A DNA stretch of 64,000 nt from Pedobacter sp. PF22-3 (GCF_026239555.1 NZ_JAPIVP010000007.1:186001-250000); one strand, 5' to 3'; shown: positions 27,362-37,368, numbered from the stretch's first letter. A program made the numbers and translations. Notes: a model not told the origin generated them from the letters alone.

Positions 27362-28436
27362 TTAAAACTCCATTAAATAAGCCTTCAAAAAATCGTTGAT
27401 ATCACCATTTAACACTGCATCAGGGTTAGAAGTCTGGTAATTGGTACGGTGGTCTTTCACGCGCCTATCGTCCAAAACATAACTCCTGATCTGCGAACCC
27501 CATTCTATCTTTTTCTTCGATCCCTCTACAGCAGCAATGGCTTCATTGCGCTTCCGTTCTTCGATTTCGAATAATTGCGACTTAAGCAAACGGATGGCAT
27601 TTTCTTTATTCTGTAACTGCGAACGCGATTCCTGGTTTTTAATAATAATGCCTGATGGTTTGTGGTATAAACGTACTGCAGTTTCAACCTTATTTACATT
27701 TTGTCCACCCGCACCGCCAGCCCTGAACGTTTCAAATTCAATATCGGCTGGGTTAATATCAATCTGAATGGTATCATCAACCAAGGGATAAACATATACC
27801 GAAGCAAAAGAGGTATGTCGGCGGGCATTAGAATCGAAAGGCGATATCCGTACCAAACGGTGAACACCATTTTCACCTTTGAGATAGCCGTAAGAAAAAT
27901 CGCCATCGAATTGAAGTGTTACCGATTTAATACCTGCAACCTCCCCTTCCTGACTGTCCTGTTCGGTAATTTTGTAGCCGTTTTTCTCACCCCACATCAG
28001 GTACATACGCATCAGCATGTAAGCCCAATCGCAACTCTCGGTACCACCGGCACCAGCAGTAATCTGCATTACCGCCGAAAGCTGATCTTCCTTACTTCGC
28101 AGCATATTTTTAAGCTCGAGATCTTCTACAGCTTGTTTACCGATTTCGAACTGCTCTTTCATTTCACCTTCCGAAGCATCTCCGGATTGAAAAAAATCGA
28201 ACATCACAGCGGCATCCTCAACCGCATTATCGGTTTGGTTAAAACCATCAGTCCACTTTTTCTTTGAACTAATTTCTGCCAGAATTTTTTCTGCTTTTTT
28301 TGGATCGTCCCAGAAATCGGGCGCCATGGTTAATTTTTCTTCTTCGCGAATGGCGTAAAGTAGCTCATCAACGTCAAAGATACCTCCTTAGAGACGTTAC
28401 CCTGTCTCTTAAATCCTGAACCTGTTCTTTTGTCAT
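27362..28436 (-). CDS. prfB: Peptide chain release factor 2, with programmed +1 frameshift
   Basis: The main frame (28327 to 27362) gives domains 2-4 of RF2, with [17 protein letters not shown] (the GGQ motif that drives peptidyl-tRNA hydrolysis) and [10 protein letters not shown]. The N-terminus is upstream in another frame: ATG at 28436 gives [20 protein letters not shown], then a stop TGA at 28376-28374. Skipping one base joins it to [24 protein letters not shown]. This is the classical autoregulatory RF2 frameshift. With it the protein has about 358 residues, normal for RF2. RF2 recognises UGA and UAA. Confidence 0.93.
28374..28388 (-). promoter_or_regulatory. RF2 frameshift site: internal Shine-Dalgarno and CTT-TGA-C slip site
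   Basis: On the minus strand AGGAGGT (plus 28382-28388) is followed closely by CTT TGA C. When RF2 is scarce the TGA is read slowly and the ribosome slips +1 from CTT to TTT, so the level of RF2 feeds back on its own synthesis. The TGA sits at plus 28374-28376. Confidence 0.93.
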
Positions 28437-28564
28437 GGAAACAAATATAGGAAATCGCTTTGAGCATAGCGCAAAGCGATTTCAATTAAAACTATCCGCC
28501 TAATGCTTATTGACTAAATTTATTTTCTTTAATCAATCAGACATGGTAACGAATGATCGATTTT

Positions 28565-29869
28565 TTATTTCTTCATCACCATATAATCCAGGGTAAGGTT
28601 TGAAAGTAATTTAACCCCTAATACGAAACCACTTTCATCCAGGTAAAAATCTGGGGTATGGTGCGAAGCGGCTTTTAACGGATCTTTGCCTTTTGGCATG
28701 CCCCCTAAAAACACAAATAAGCCAGGTACTTTTTCCTGAAAGAAAGAGAAATCTTCTGCACCGGTAACAGGCGGTTTTAATTTTACACGATCAGCTCCAG
28801 CAGTTGCCTGCATACTGGGCAGCATTTTTTCGGTAAGTGCAATATTATTATAGGTAACGGGATAATGGTTACTGTAGGGGATTTTCACTTCGGCTGTTGC
28901 ACCACCTGCCTCGGCTGTTTTGGTGGCAATGGTTTTTATCCGTTCGATAAACATGGCCTCATCTTCTTTACTGAAATTGCGGACTGTACCGAGCATTTCT
29001 ACTTTTTCAGGTATAATGTTCGATCGTACACCACCGTTAATGGCACCAATGGTAACTACACCCGGATTTTCAGTAACATTTAAATTGCGGCTAACAATGG
29101 TTTGCAGATTATTGATAATCTGGGCCGAAACCACCACAGGATCGATGCTGCTCCATGGGTATGCCCCATGTGCCTGCCTTCCGGTAACCGTAATTTTCAT
29201 ATCGTTTACGGCGGCCATTGTCCCGCCCGGACGATAGGTGACATCGCCAACCTCAGTTTGTGAATTGATATGCAGACCAAAAATTACATCAACTTTAGGA
29301 TTTTCGAGTACACCCTCTTTTATCATCAATGCTGCTCCACCTTCATCTCCCGCAGGCACACCTTCTTCAGCGGGTTGAAAAATGAACTTTACCGTTCCCT
29401 GGATATCTTTTTGCATAGCGGCTAACACTTCTGCCACACCCATTAAAATAGCTACATGACTATCATGCCCACAGGCATGCATTACGCCAACCTCCTGACC
29501 ATTATATTGCGTTTTCACTTTCGATGCAAAAGGAACATCAACCCTTTCAGTAACCGGGAGTCCATCCATATCCGCCCGCAGTGCCACAACAGGTCCGGGC
29601 TTCCCTCCTTTTAATATCCCAACCACTCCGGTTTTTGCCACGCCCGTTTTCACTTGTATACCTAACGATTCTAAATGTTTTGCAATAATACCAGCTGTTC
29701 TTACCTCAGTATTTCCCAATTCAGGATGTTCATGAAAATCACGTCTCCAGGTAATTACTTTTTGTTCTATGGCATCTGCTTTTTTCGAAACCAATGGTTT
29801 TAAATCTGATTTTTGGGCAAAAGCATTTAACGCCAGGAGGGAAAAACCGATCAGGGATATTTTCTTCAT
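28565..29869 (-). CDS. M20-family amidohydrolase (peptidase M20D), exported
   Basis: From the ATG at 29869 the protein has 434 residues with signal peptide MKKISLIGFSLLALNAFAQ. An earlier in-frame start at 29908 would lengthen it with residues unlike a signal peptide. M20D zinc-ligand words are DFHEHPELGNTE, MHACGHDSHVAILMG, FQPAEEG and the late SHHTPDF. It resembles hippurate, N-acyl-amino-acid or IAA-amino-acid hydrolases; the substrate is not determined. It is monocistronic, between prfB and a repeat-filled region. Confidence 0.9.
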   Translation of the reverse strand: MKKISLIGFSLLALNAFAQKSDLKPLVSKKADAIEQKVITWRRDFHEHPELGNTEVRTAGIIAKHLESLGIQVKTGVAKTGVVGILKGGKPGPVVALRADMDGLPVTERVDVPFASKVKTQYNGQEVGVMHACGHDSHVAILMGVAEVLAAMQKDIQGTVKFIFQPAEEGVPAGDEGGAALMIKEGVLENPKVDVIFGLHINSQTEVGDVTYRPGGTMAAVNDMKITVTGRQAHGAYPWSSIDPVVVSAQIINNLQTIVSRNLNVTENPGVVTIGAINGGVRSNIIPEKVEMLGTVRNFSKEDEAMFIERIKTIATKTAEAGGATAEVKIPYSNHYPVTYNNIALTEKMLPSMQATAGADRVKLKPPVTGAEDFSFFQEKVPGLFVFLGGMPKGKDPLKAASHHTPDFYLDESGFVLGVKLLSNLTLDYMVMKK

Positions 29870-30712
29870 AAATGAATGGTTTAGTTTAGGTTGCCCTAAG
29901 ATAATCAATTTTAGGAAGAGATGGGGTTAATAAACAAAACAGGTATCTCAAAAATCTAAAAAGGTAATATCAAAATATTGGATTGTCATTCTGAGGGACA
30001 ATTATTTCATAAATCAATATTAAAGACAGATTTTTTTTAGCAAATGGTAGGTTGCGCGAGATCGTCACTCCCAACTCGATTGGGAACCACGGAGTGCTCG
30101 TGAATGCCTTTGAAACAAGGGAAACTTATGAATAATCGTAATGCAAAGTGCTTTAAGATTAGCTTCGCTGAGCACTTCGTGGTTCCCGCCTGCGCCTATC
30201 GTGCGGACACATCTTTTTAAGTATTTTATGCGTTTTGCTAGCTAACTTTAATAAAGCACGGATTTTATCTAAGGACGCTGTCAATCCCAAGAGCCGGGAA
30301 AATTAAAAAAACAGTTGCAGAGCAGTAGAAACGGCACTAACAAACCTCAAACGCAGTGGTTTTGTGTTCATAACCGATGATTTAATTTTAAAAAATATTG
30401 AACACAAAACAAAGTGCCGCTGTTTTTTTAATGCGCGTGAGATTGCGCAAAAGGCTCATTGTTGGATTGACAAAGCGCTTTGGGTACTTTGGCGCTCCAA
30501 AGTACCATGCCCCGCGGCATAGAGCGATAAAAAAATATTATAATTAATTGTGTCCACACGATAGGCCTGCGCGGGAATGATGGCCGCGCTAGTGGATTCT
30601 GTCTAGGTAGCCTGTAGAAAGGACTTGCCAGAAATTAAAATTCTTAATCATTTTGAACATTAAAAGACCATTTTAAATTTTTGCTTTATTACTTTTACAA
30701 AAAACAAAGATT
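29870..30712. repeat. Gene-free region with a large nested inverted-repeat element
   Basis: There is no gene. A REP-like pair (GGGAACCACG near 30089 and CGTGGTTCCC near 30178) lies beside an element bounded by GCCTATCGTG at 30194 and CACGATAGGC at 30557. Within it TTTTGTGTTCA (30360-30370) is repeated inverted near 30399, with pairs CGGCACT/AGTGCCG and ACAG/CTGT outside. A perfect hairpin GGTACTTTGG / CCAAAGTACC with loop CGCT lies at 30483-30506, and ATGCC/GGCAT at 30507-30520. See findings. Confidence 0.75.
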
Positions 30713-32359
30713 ATGTTACCTAAAATAAATTTCACAGAAACTGAGGCATACAAGTACTTAGCCGATCATTTTATAGATATTAATCAAAAAAGCATTAAGG
30801 ATCTTTTTGCTGAAGATGCAGATCGTTTTAATAAGTTTTCTGTTTTTTTTGAAGATATCTTACTGGATTATAGCAAGAACCGCATCAGCGATGAAACATT
30901 AGCATTATTGATTCAATTAGCGCGCGAGTGTAAATTGGATGAAGCCATAAAATCAATGTATAATGGCGACAAGATTAATGAAACCGAAGACCGTTCTGTA
31001 CTTCACATTGCCTTACGTAATTTAAGCAATACCCCAATTTTAGTTGATGGTAAGGATGTGATGCCTGAAGTAAATGCTGTGCTGGCTAAAATGGAGAAAT
31101 TTAGCAACAGCATCATCAGCGGCGAGTGGAAAGGTTATACTGGCAAAGCCATCACGGATATAGTGAATATTGGTATTGGCGGATCGGATTTGGGACCGGT
31201 AATGGTTACTGAAGCTTTAAAACACTATAAAAATCATTTAAATATTCACTTTGTTTCGAATATTGATGGTACACACATCGCCGAAACATTGGCAGGTTTA
31301 AATGCCGAAACAACATTATTCCTGGTCGCATCAAAAACGTTTACCACGCAGGAAACCATGACGAACGCACACTCTGCCCGCACCTGGTTTTTAGAAAAAG
31401 GTGGCAAAGAAAGTGATATTGCCAAACACTTTGCCGCATTATCTACCAATGCGAAAGACGTTTCTGCTTTTGGTATTGATACCGAAAACATGTTCGAATT
31501 TTGGGATTGGGTTGGCGGTCGTTACTCTTTATGGAGCGCTATCGGCTTGTCTATTTCGTTAAGTATAGGCTTCGACAATTTTAAACAACTACTGGCCGGT
31601 GCACATGCAACTGATAACCACTTCAAAACTGCAGAATTTGAAAGTAATCTCCCTGTAATACTAGGCTTGCTAGGCGTTTGGTACATTAATTTCTATAATG
31701 CAGAAACGCAGGTTATTTTACCATACGACCAATACATGCACCGTTTTGCTGCTTATTTCCAGCAAGGTGATATGGAAAGTAATGGTAAACATGTTGATAG
31801 AAACGGTAACGAGGTTGATTATGAAACCGGACCTATTATCTGGGGCGAACCAGGTACAAATGGTCAACATGCCTTTTATCAATTAATTCATCAGGGCACC
31901 AGGATTATTCCTGCTGATTTTATTGCACCGGCACAAAGTTTAAATCCACTGGGTGATCATCACCCTATCTTATTATCGAATTTCTTTGCACAAACTGAAG
32001 CTTTAATGAACGGAAAAACCGAAGAAGAAGTAACTGCCGAATTAAAGAAAGAAGGTAAATCTGATTCAGAAATTGAAAAAATTGCGCCATTTAAAGTTTT
32101 TGAAGGCAATCGCCCAACAAACTCCATATTATTGAAGAAAGTAACGCCATATACTTTGGGCAGCTTAGTAGCCATTTACGAACATAAAATATTTGTTCAG
32201 GGGATTATCTGGAATATCTTTAGTTTCGATCAATGGGGAGTAGAACTTGGTAAACAATTGGCCAAAAAAATTCTTCCGGAACTGAAGGGCAGCGAAAAAG
32301 TTTCGAGCCATGATAGCTCTACCAACGGCTTAATTAACCAATATAAGGCCTGGAGGTAA
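30713..32359 (+). CDS. pgi: Glucose-6-phosphate isomerase
   Basis: The protein has 548 residues, the usual length of the long bacterial form. Family signatures include [48 protein letters not shown] (with catalytic residues) and [18 protein letters not shown]. The active Glu and His regions are present. It interconverts glucose 6-phosphate and fructose 6-phosphate in the cytoplasm. It is monocistronic with a terminator directly downstream. Confidence 0.97.
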   Translation: MLPKINFTETEAYKYLADHFIDINQKSIKDLFAEDADRFNKFSVFFEDILLDYSKNRISDETLALLIQLARECKLDEAIKSMYNGDKINETEDRSVLHIALRNLSNTPILVDGKDVMPEVNAVLAKMEKFSNSIISGEWKGYTGKAITDIVNIGIGGSDLGPVMVTEALKHYKNHLNIHFVSNIDGTHIAETLAGLNAETTLFLVASKTFTTQETMTNAHSARTWFLEKGGKESDIAKHFAALSTNAKDVSAFGIDTENMFEFWDWVGGRYSLWSAIGLSISLSIGFDNFKQLLAGAHATDNHFKTAEFESNLPVILGLLGVWYINFYNAETQVILPYDQYMHRFAAYFQQGDMESNGKHVDRNGNEVDYETGPIIWGEPGTNGQHAFYQLIHQGTRIIPADFIAPAQSLNPLGDHHPILLSNFFAQTEALMNGKTEEEVTAELKKEGKSDSEIEKIAPFKVFEGNRPTNSILLKKVTPYTLGSLVAIYEHKIFVQGIIWNIFSFDQWGVELGKQLAKKILPELKGSEKVSSHDSSTNGLINQYKAWR

Positions 32360-32363
32360 AATG

Positions 32364-32391
32364 AAAAGCGAGTGTAATGCTCGCTTTTTTA
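32364..32391 (+). terminator. Terminator of pgi
   Basis: AAAAGCGAG and CTCGCTTTT pair around a 7-base loop, followed by T residues, starting about 5 bases after the pgi stop. Confidence 0.85.
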
Positions 32392-33014
32392 TTTTAATCC
32401 CATAGTGACCATTGTCTCACACTCCTGAAAAATCAATTTATCTCTTCACCCGAACCTGGTAATTATTTAACTAAACTACCATCTTATAAACGCCCAATCT
32501 CTGACCAATTCGTCATGTTGAACTTGTTTCAGCATCTTTTAGCTGGAAAGACCCTGAAATGAATTCATGGTGACGGGCGATTAATAAAAAAAGATGGCAT
32601 AAGCTAACGATAGGTAATATTAATAGAATTCAGGTTCTTAACAACTCAATCAGCGTTTAAACCCAAAAAGTGTTAAGTTCATTAAGCTTTTATTAAAAAT
32701 ACTAAGGTTAATCTGCCCTTAAAGGCAGAAGATTTCATTTTAGCTTAACATATAGTTTATCACTAAAGCCGTTCTGATGTAAAATCGGAACGGCTTTTTT
32801 TATTTTTTTTTGAGGCAACCATTCCTGATCAAGCCACGTAACGGTTAAGATTTCAATAGAAATTACATAACCATGATGAATACAAAAATGGTTATGCTTT
32901 TAAATAAACAGAACATAAATTAAAAACTGGCCTCGCCGCAAATATTTCAATTGCACTGCAATCGAACACGAGGATATAAGAAATGAATCCATCATTAATT
33001 TTAATTAAACATCT
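32392..33014. other. Gene-free region with an orphan terminator
   Basis: About 620 bases without an open frame of note. It holds a REP-like fragment (TCATGTTGAACTTGTTTCAG near 32511) and a strong terminator at 32765-32810. The last about 130 bases are the leader of the cytochrome operon. Confidence 0.6.
32765..32810 (+). terminator. Strong terminator with no gene directly before it
   Basis: AAAGCCGTTC ... GAACGGCTTT pairs around a short loop and is followed by a long run of T. Transcripts from pgi should already end at 32364-32391, so this hairpin may close an unlisted short RNA. Confidence 0.7.
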
Positions 33015-33377
33015 ATGAAAAAACAAAATGTAATCTTTTCGTTAGCCGCAATTACGGCGCTACTTTTTGCCTGTTCTAAAAGACAAGCGGAAGAATTAAA
33101 ACCAACAACACCTACGGGCCCAACCGCAGTAACCACTGCCAATGTAACCTATAGCAATTTTGCGGGCGCACTTTTCCAAACCAAATGTAACAGCTGCCAT
33201 GGTCCAAGTGGAGCACTTAAATCAGTTTGGGCATTTAATGGCATAGCCTCAGTTAAAAATGATAGCCGTGTAGCCAATAGTGTATTGGTTACGAAAACGA
33301 TGCCCAAAGGAGGCTCTTTAACAACAAGCGAAAGAGAACTGTTACAGGCATGGTTTGATAAAGGCATGCCAGAATAG
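33015..33377 (+). CDS. c-type cytochrome lipoprotein
   Basis: The protein has 120 residues. A lipobox ends at Cys20 (ALLFACSK). A single heme site CNSCH lies at 58-62, and the probable axial Met at 96 (TKTMPKGG). It is a small monoheme electron carrier tethered to a membrane. It heads an operon with YceI and DUF5777 genes (48 and 5 bases apart). Confidence 0.88.
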   Translation: MKKQNVIFSLAAITALLFACSKRQAEELKPTTPTGPTAVTTANVTYSNFAGALFQTKCNSCHGPSGALKSVWAFNGIASVKNDSRVANSVLVTKTMPKGGSLTTSERELLQAWFDKGMPE

Positions 33378-33425
33378 TTCATCGAAATTAACGCCGGTTT
33401 TATTCAAAACTTAAATACATTACAG

Positions 33426-33968
33426 ATGCAAAAATTATTGTTAACATTAACAGCCCTATTTTTATGCACAGGCATAAAAGCACAGATCTTGGTAAGTAAA
33501 AGCGTTAATTCTTCGTTTTTTTCTTCAACTCCTGTAGAAGATATCGATGCACAGAGCAAAACAGGTGCTTCGGCGCTTAATACCAAAACCAACGATATCA
33601 TTTTCAAAATCAACAATACCTCTTTTCAGTTCAAGAAAAAACTGATGCAGGAGCATTTTAACGAAAATTATATAGAAAGTGATAAGTATCCTACTTCTGA
33701 TTTTAAAGGAAAAATTGTAGAACAGATCGATTTTTCAAAACCCGGCACTTACCCGGTAACGGTTAAGGGTAACCTACAGATCCATGGCGTAACCAAAGCG
33801 TATACCGCAAAAGGATCACTGATAATTACTGCCGATGAGGTGAAAGCTACCTCTACGTTTAATGTAAAACTGGTCGATCATGATATCAAAGTCCCAACGA
33901 TCGTTTTTAAGCAGATTGCAGAAACCATTCAAGTAAAAGTGACCGCTATTTATCCATCCAAAAAATAA
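33426..33968 (+). CDS. YceI-family periplasmic protein
   Basis: The protein has 180 residues with a signal peptide ending GIKAQ. The lipocalin-like YceI fold is shown by NEN...ESDKYPTSDFKGKI, GTYPVTVKGNLQIHGVTKAY and the closing VKVTAIYPSKK. YceI proteins bind isoprenoid or amphiphilic ligands; several accompany cytochromes. Its place between a cytochrome c and a DUF5777 barrel suggests a shared envelope role. Confidence 0.88.
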   Translation: MQKLLLTLTALFLCTGIKAQILVSKSVNSSFFSSTPVEDIDAQSKTGASALNTKTNDIIFKINNTSFQFKKKLMQEHFNENYIESDKYPTSDFKGKIVEQIDFSKPGTYPVTVKGNLQIHGVTKAYTAKGSLIITADEVKATSTFNVKLVDHDIKVPTIVFKQIAETIQVKVTAIYPSKK

Positions 33969-33973
33969 AATTT

Positions 33974-34921
33974 ATGAAATTACATCTAAAATCTTTCCTA
34001 TATCTATCTCTTACCCTCCTGCCTACTTTGGCCTTTGCCCAAGATTCGCTCGAGAAGGCATTGCAGATGCCCACTGAAAAAAAGAATGTACAGGCTACTT
34101 TTAAAGCCACTAAACTCATCAATATCCAAACCAACGAAACCATTTATAAAAATGAATTGGATTTTAGGGTAGATCACCGTTTTGGTGATATTGCAGGCAG
34201 TGCAGGTGGTACCAAAAACTTTTTTGGACTGGATCAGTCGACAGATATCCGCATTGGTTTTGAATATGGAATCAGCGATAGGCTTTCCGTAGGTTTAGCA
34301 AGGGCCAAAGGAGCAGGTGTAGTAACACAGCTTTACGAAGGAAACTTAAAATACCGCTTGCTGGAGCAAACCGCTGATGACAAAATACCTGTAGCGGTAA
34401 CTTTATTCGGGAGTACCACCATTTCGGCCGCTAAAGCTTCAACAGATCCTACCGCTGCAAATGCATTTGGTAAATTCCAGGATCGCTTAACCTATGTGGC
34501 CCAGGCGGTGATTGCGCGTAAGTTTAACTCAAACTTTTCAATGCTGATCATGCCGTCGTATGTACATCGCAATTTTACTGTTTTTGGGGATCAGAACGAT
34601 ATGCTTGCCTTATCCGTTGGTGGACGCATCAAAATTACTAAACGCATGGCTTTTGTAGCAGATTATACCATTCCATTCAGGGATAAAAACAAAGAGGCTT
34701 ATCTCGAAAGCACATTGGGAACAAAATATTACAAAACGCTTGGTGCCGGACTTGAATTTGAAACGGGTGGGCATATTTTTCACCTTAATTTCACCAATGC
34801 AACCGCCATTCAGGAATCGCAGTTTATTACCGACACCAATACTTCCTGGCTTAAAGGGCAATACCGTTGGGGCTTTAGTATAGCGCGCAGGTTTTCTCTT
34901 GATAAGAAAAAAGCGAAGTAG
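33974..34921 (+). CDS. DUF5777 outer-membrane beta-barrel protein
   Basis: The protein has 315 residues with signal peptide ending LAFAQ. The barrel strands include NELDFRVDHRFGDIAG, STDIRIGFEYGISDRLSVGL and FVADYTIPFRD, the pattern of DUF5777 proteins, which are predicted outer-membrane barrels. It begins 5 bases after yceI, so the three genes are one transcript. Its function is not known. Confidence 0.8.
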   Translation: MKLHLKSFLYLSLTLLPTLAFAQDSLEKALQMPTEKKNVQATFKATKLINIQTNETIYKNELDFRVDHRFGDIAGSAGGTKNFFGLDQSTDIRIGFEYGISDRLSVGLARAKGAGVVTQLYEGNLKYRLLEQTADDKIPVAVTLFGSTTISAAKASTDPTAANAFGKFQDRLTYVAQAVIARKFNSNFSMLIMPSYVHRNFTVFGDQNDMLALSVGGRIKITKRMAFVADYTIPFRDKNKEAYLESTLGTKYYKTLGAGLEFETGGHIFHLNFTNATAIQESQFITDTNTSWLKGQYRWGFSIARRFSLDKKKAK

Positions 34922-34951
34922 ACCGACTTTAACAAAGTTCTTGCAATTAAG

Positions 34952-35072
34952 AGGCTGTATCATCAATATAGTCATCCTGAACTTGTTAAAGGGCCTGTTT
35001 TGAATGCCTTAAAGGTCATTTCAACAGGCTCAATCTGACAAATTCAAAGTGATTACAAATATGGTACAGCCT
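34952..35072. repeat. REP-type inverted pair between convergent genes
   Basis: AGGCTGTATCAT (34952-34963) is repeated inverted as ATGGTACAGCCT (35061-35072), 11 of 12 bases matching. Between them lie GTCATCCTGAACTTGTT and its inverse AACAGGCTCAATCTGAC. This is a complete, small REPIN-like element. Confidence 0.7.
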
Positions 35073-35089
35073 ATATTTTAAGATGATGA

Positions 35090-36232
35090 TTAAACCGTTA
35101 CATTTTGCCCTTTTACATCAAAGGCATCGCGTAAACCTATGGCAAGTACATTAAAGGCATATACCGTAAACATAATGGCTAAACCGGGCAAAAGGGCGAG
35201 GTAAGCTGCATCCATAATAATATAACCATAATGTTCCTTAATCATGCTCCCCCAACTTGGCATAGGTGGTTGCGCCCCAAAGCCCAAAAAGCTTAGCCCA
35301 GTTTCCAACAATATGGCTGAGGCAAAATTAGAAGAAGCTACAACCAATATAGGTCCGGCAATATTGGGCAATATATGTTTGATAATGGTTCTGGCTGTAC
35401 CAAAGCCTAGTGCCCTTGCCGCCTCTACAAATTCTACTTCTTTTAAGCCCATCACCTGCCCGCGTACCAATCTGGCCACATCTACCCAGGTTGATAAACC
35501 TACAGCGATAAATATCTGCCAAAACCCTTTCCCTAAAGCAAATGATATAGCAATAACAAGCAGTAGTGATGGTAGCGACCACACCACATTCATAAACCAA
35601 CTAATAGAGGCATCTATTCTGCCGCCAAAATACCCTGCAATGGCACCTAAACTCACCCCGATAAAAAGTGAAATAAGAACCGCCATTAAACCTACAGATA
35701 ACGAAACACGGATACCTAAAATCAATCTGCTTAATAAATCACGTCCATAAATATCAGTTCCTAAAATATAGGTGCGTGTATAGATATTATTTTCTTCGAA
35801 GAGCGCTTGTGGCGTTCCTATTTTTGAAGGTAAAACACAACGGGGGCATAAATCTTTTAATTCGTATGCCGTTTCTTTGGCTTTTTCGTCATCGCCAATA
35901 TATTCCTGAACAAAAACTGTATCGCCTTTCAGCTGGTAAGAAGTGATTGGAATGCTTTTAAAAGTGGGCGTTTGTCCATTGAGCATCCGCTCGAAAAAGT
36001 TAACATTTTCTACTTTGGGGTTTTGGCTGGTGATTAAAAAAGTAAAGGTACTGCCTGGTTTCTTTTTGTTTAACTGAAGCGTTTGTACATTCGCATTAGG
36101 AGAATCATCAGGCATAATTAAATAGCCCAAAATACCCATTAGCATTAATAGTAAGATAAAGATCAGCCCACTGAAGGCCAGCTTATTCCGCTTAAACTTT
36201 AACCATACTTTTTTTGATGGGCTATTATCCAT
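35090..36232 (-). CDS. Oligopeptide/dipeptide-type ABC transporter permease
   Basis: The protein has 380 residues. An N-terminal basic stretch and first membrane helix (about 15-40) are followed by a periplasmic insert (about 45-160) that includes LCPRC, and then five more helices. The EAA loop reads EAARALGFGTARTIIKHILPN, and the PPMPSWGSMI word is a DppC/OppC signature. No cognate ATPase, second permease or binding protein is nearby, so partners must be encoded elsewhere. It overlaps the upstream glycosyltransferase stop (TAATG). Peptide import is the likely role. Confidence 0.88.
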   Translation of the reverse strand: MDNSPSKKVWLKFKRNKLAFSGLIFILLLMLMGILGYLIMPDDSPNANVQTLQLNKKKPGSTFTFLITSQNPKVENVNFFERMLNGQTPTFKSIPITSYQLKGDTVFVQEYIGDDEKAKETAYELKDLCPRCVLPSKIGTPQALFEENNIYTRTYILGTDIYGRDLLSRLILGIRVSLSVGLMAVLISLFIGVSLGAIAGYFGGRIDASISWFMNVVWSLPSLLLVIAISFALGKGFWQIFIAVGLSTWVDVARLVRGQVMGLKEVEFVEAARALGFGTARTIIKHILPNIAGPILVVASSNFASAILLETGLSFLGFGAQPPMPSWGSMIKEHYGYIIMDAAYLALLPGLAIMFTVYAFNVLAIGLRDAFDVKGQNVTV

Positions 36233-37368
36233 TATCTAACCATTCTGCCTTTCCAATTGTATTTTCCACTGTTTCCGGCAATGCCGATGTACACCATATA
36301 AATTACATGAAGCACATTTAAAACAGGTATTAAAATGAGTAAACTGCGCCTCTTGGCAAAGCCTGTTACATCCCATAAAAATAGCGTTTCTAAAACCATT
36401 TTAACCAACAATTGATAAAATGCGATGGCTAAAAACCCCGGAATAAAAAGTCCGGTAATAAAATTTGCGAGAATAGACAGGTTAAAGATCCAAATCAGTA
36501 CCCCTAACACGATAATGGCCTTATTTTTATAACGGGTACTCTTCGAAGCCCATCGTTTACGTTGCTGGATAAATGCGCCCAAGGTTTCTTTTGCATGGGT
36601 ATACACAATGGCTTCCCTATTTTTGAGGAAACCGATCTGATCTGGATATTTAGCTGCAATTTTATGCAACAGTAGCTCATCGTCGCCAGATGCCAGATCA
36701 TCTATACCTTGAAAGCCGCCAACTTCATAAAAGGTTGTTTTCTCGTAGGCTAAATTTGCACCGTTACAAGTTGATGGTTGTTTATTTCCAATGGTAGAAG
36801 CACCTAAACCAATAAGGTAAAGAAATTCTAATGATTGTAAACGCTCAAAGAAACTTTTCTCCTGAAAATAAGCAACGGGCGAAGAAATCATTTTATAGTT
36901 TTTCTCTTCATACAGATTTACAATCGTGGCCAACCAATTAGGCCCCATCCTGCAATCGGCATCAGTAGTAATAATCAGATCGCCAGAGCAGGTGCCAATA
37001 GCGGTTTGTATTGCTTTTTTCTTATAGGAGTTTAATGCCCGATCTTCATTTAACTTAATTAATTTTACATTACGGTTAGCATAGCTTAACACAATTTCTG
37101 CTGTTCTATCAGTAGAATGGTCATCAATAATGATAATCTCCGTTAAGGCTTTAGGATATTGCTGAGCAATCAGGTCATCAATTGTTTTATTGATATTAAC
37201 TTCTTCATCCCTTGCAGCAACAATAATAGAAACTTTGGTTTGAGGATCAGATTTGTGTGGCGTAAAATAGATGAGGTTATGCCACCCTCTGATAAAATTA
37301 AGCACCAAAAAACCATAAATTAAGGTTAGCGCAGCAGAAAATAAACTAGTTAGATTTAAGACTTCCAA
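36232..37368 (-). CDS. Membrane glycosyltransferase, family 2
   Basis: The protein has 378 residues. One N-terminal membrane helix precedes a GT-A domain: VSIIVAARDEEVNINKTI, IIIDDHSTDRTAEIV, DADCRMG (metal-binding DxD-type), and the QxxRW motif seen as QQRKRWASKS. Two or three C-terminal helices follow. It is a processive or lipid-linked family 2 enzyme acting at the inner membrane. It lies between the LPG-synthase-like gene (23-base overlap) and the ABC permease (overlapping stop/start), so all three are translated from one message. Confidence 0.88.
   Translation of the reverse strand: MEVLNLTSLFSAALTLIYGFLVLNFIRGWHNLIYFTPHKSDPQTKVSIIVAARDEEVNINKTIDDLIAQQYPKALTEIIIIDDHSTDRTAEIVLSYANRNVKLIKLNEDRALNSYKKKAIQTAIGTCSGDLIITTDADCRMGPNWLATIVNLYEEKNYKMISSPVAYFQEKSFFERLQSLEFLYLIGLGASTIGNKQPSTCNGANLAYEKTTFYEVGGFQGIDDLASGDDELLLHKIAAKYPDQIGFLKNREAIVYTHAKETLGAFIQQRKRWASKSTRYKNKAIIVLGVLIWIFNLSILANFITGLFIPGFLAIAFYQLLVKMVLETLFLWDVTGFAKRRSLLILIPVLNVLHVIYMVYIGIAGNSGKYNWKGRMVR

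Noticed and set aside
27701..28267. 188-codon plus-strand gene
   Set aside because: It is antisense to prfB, whose coding sense is certain.
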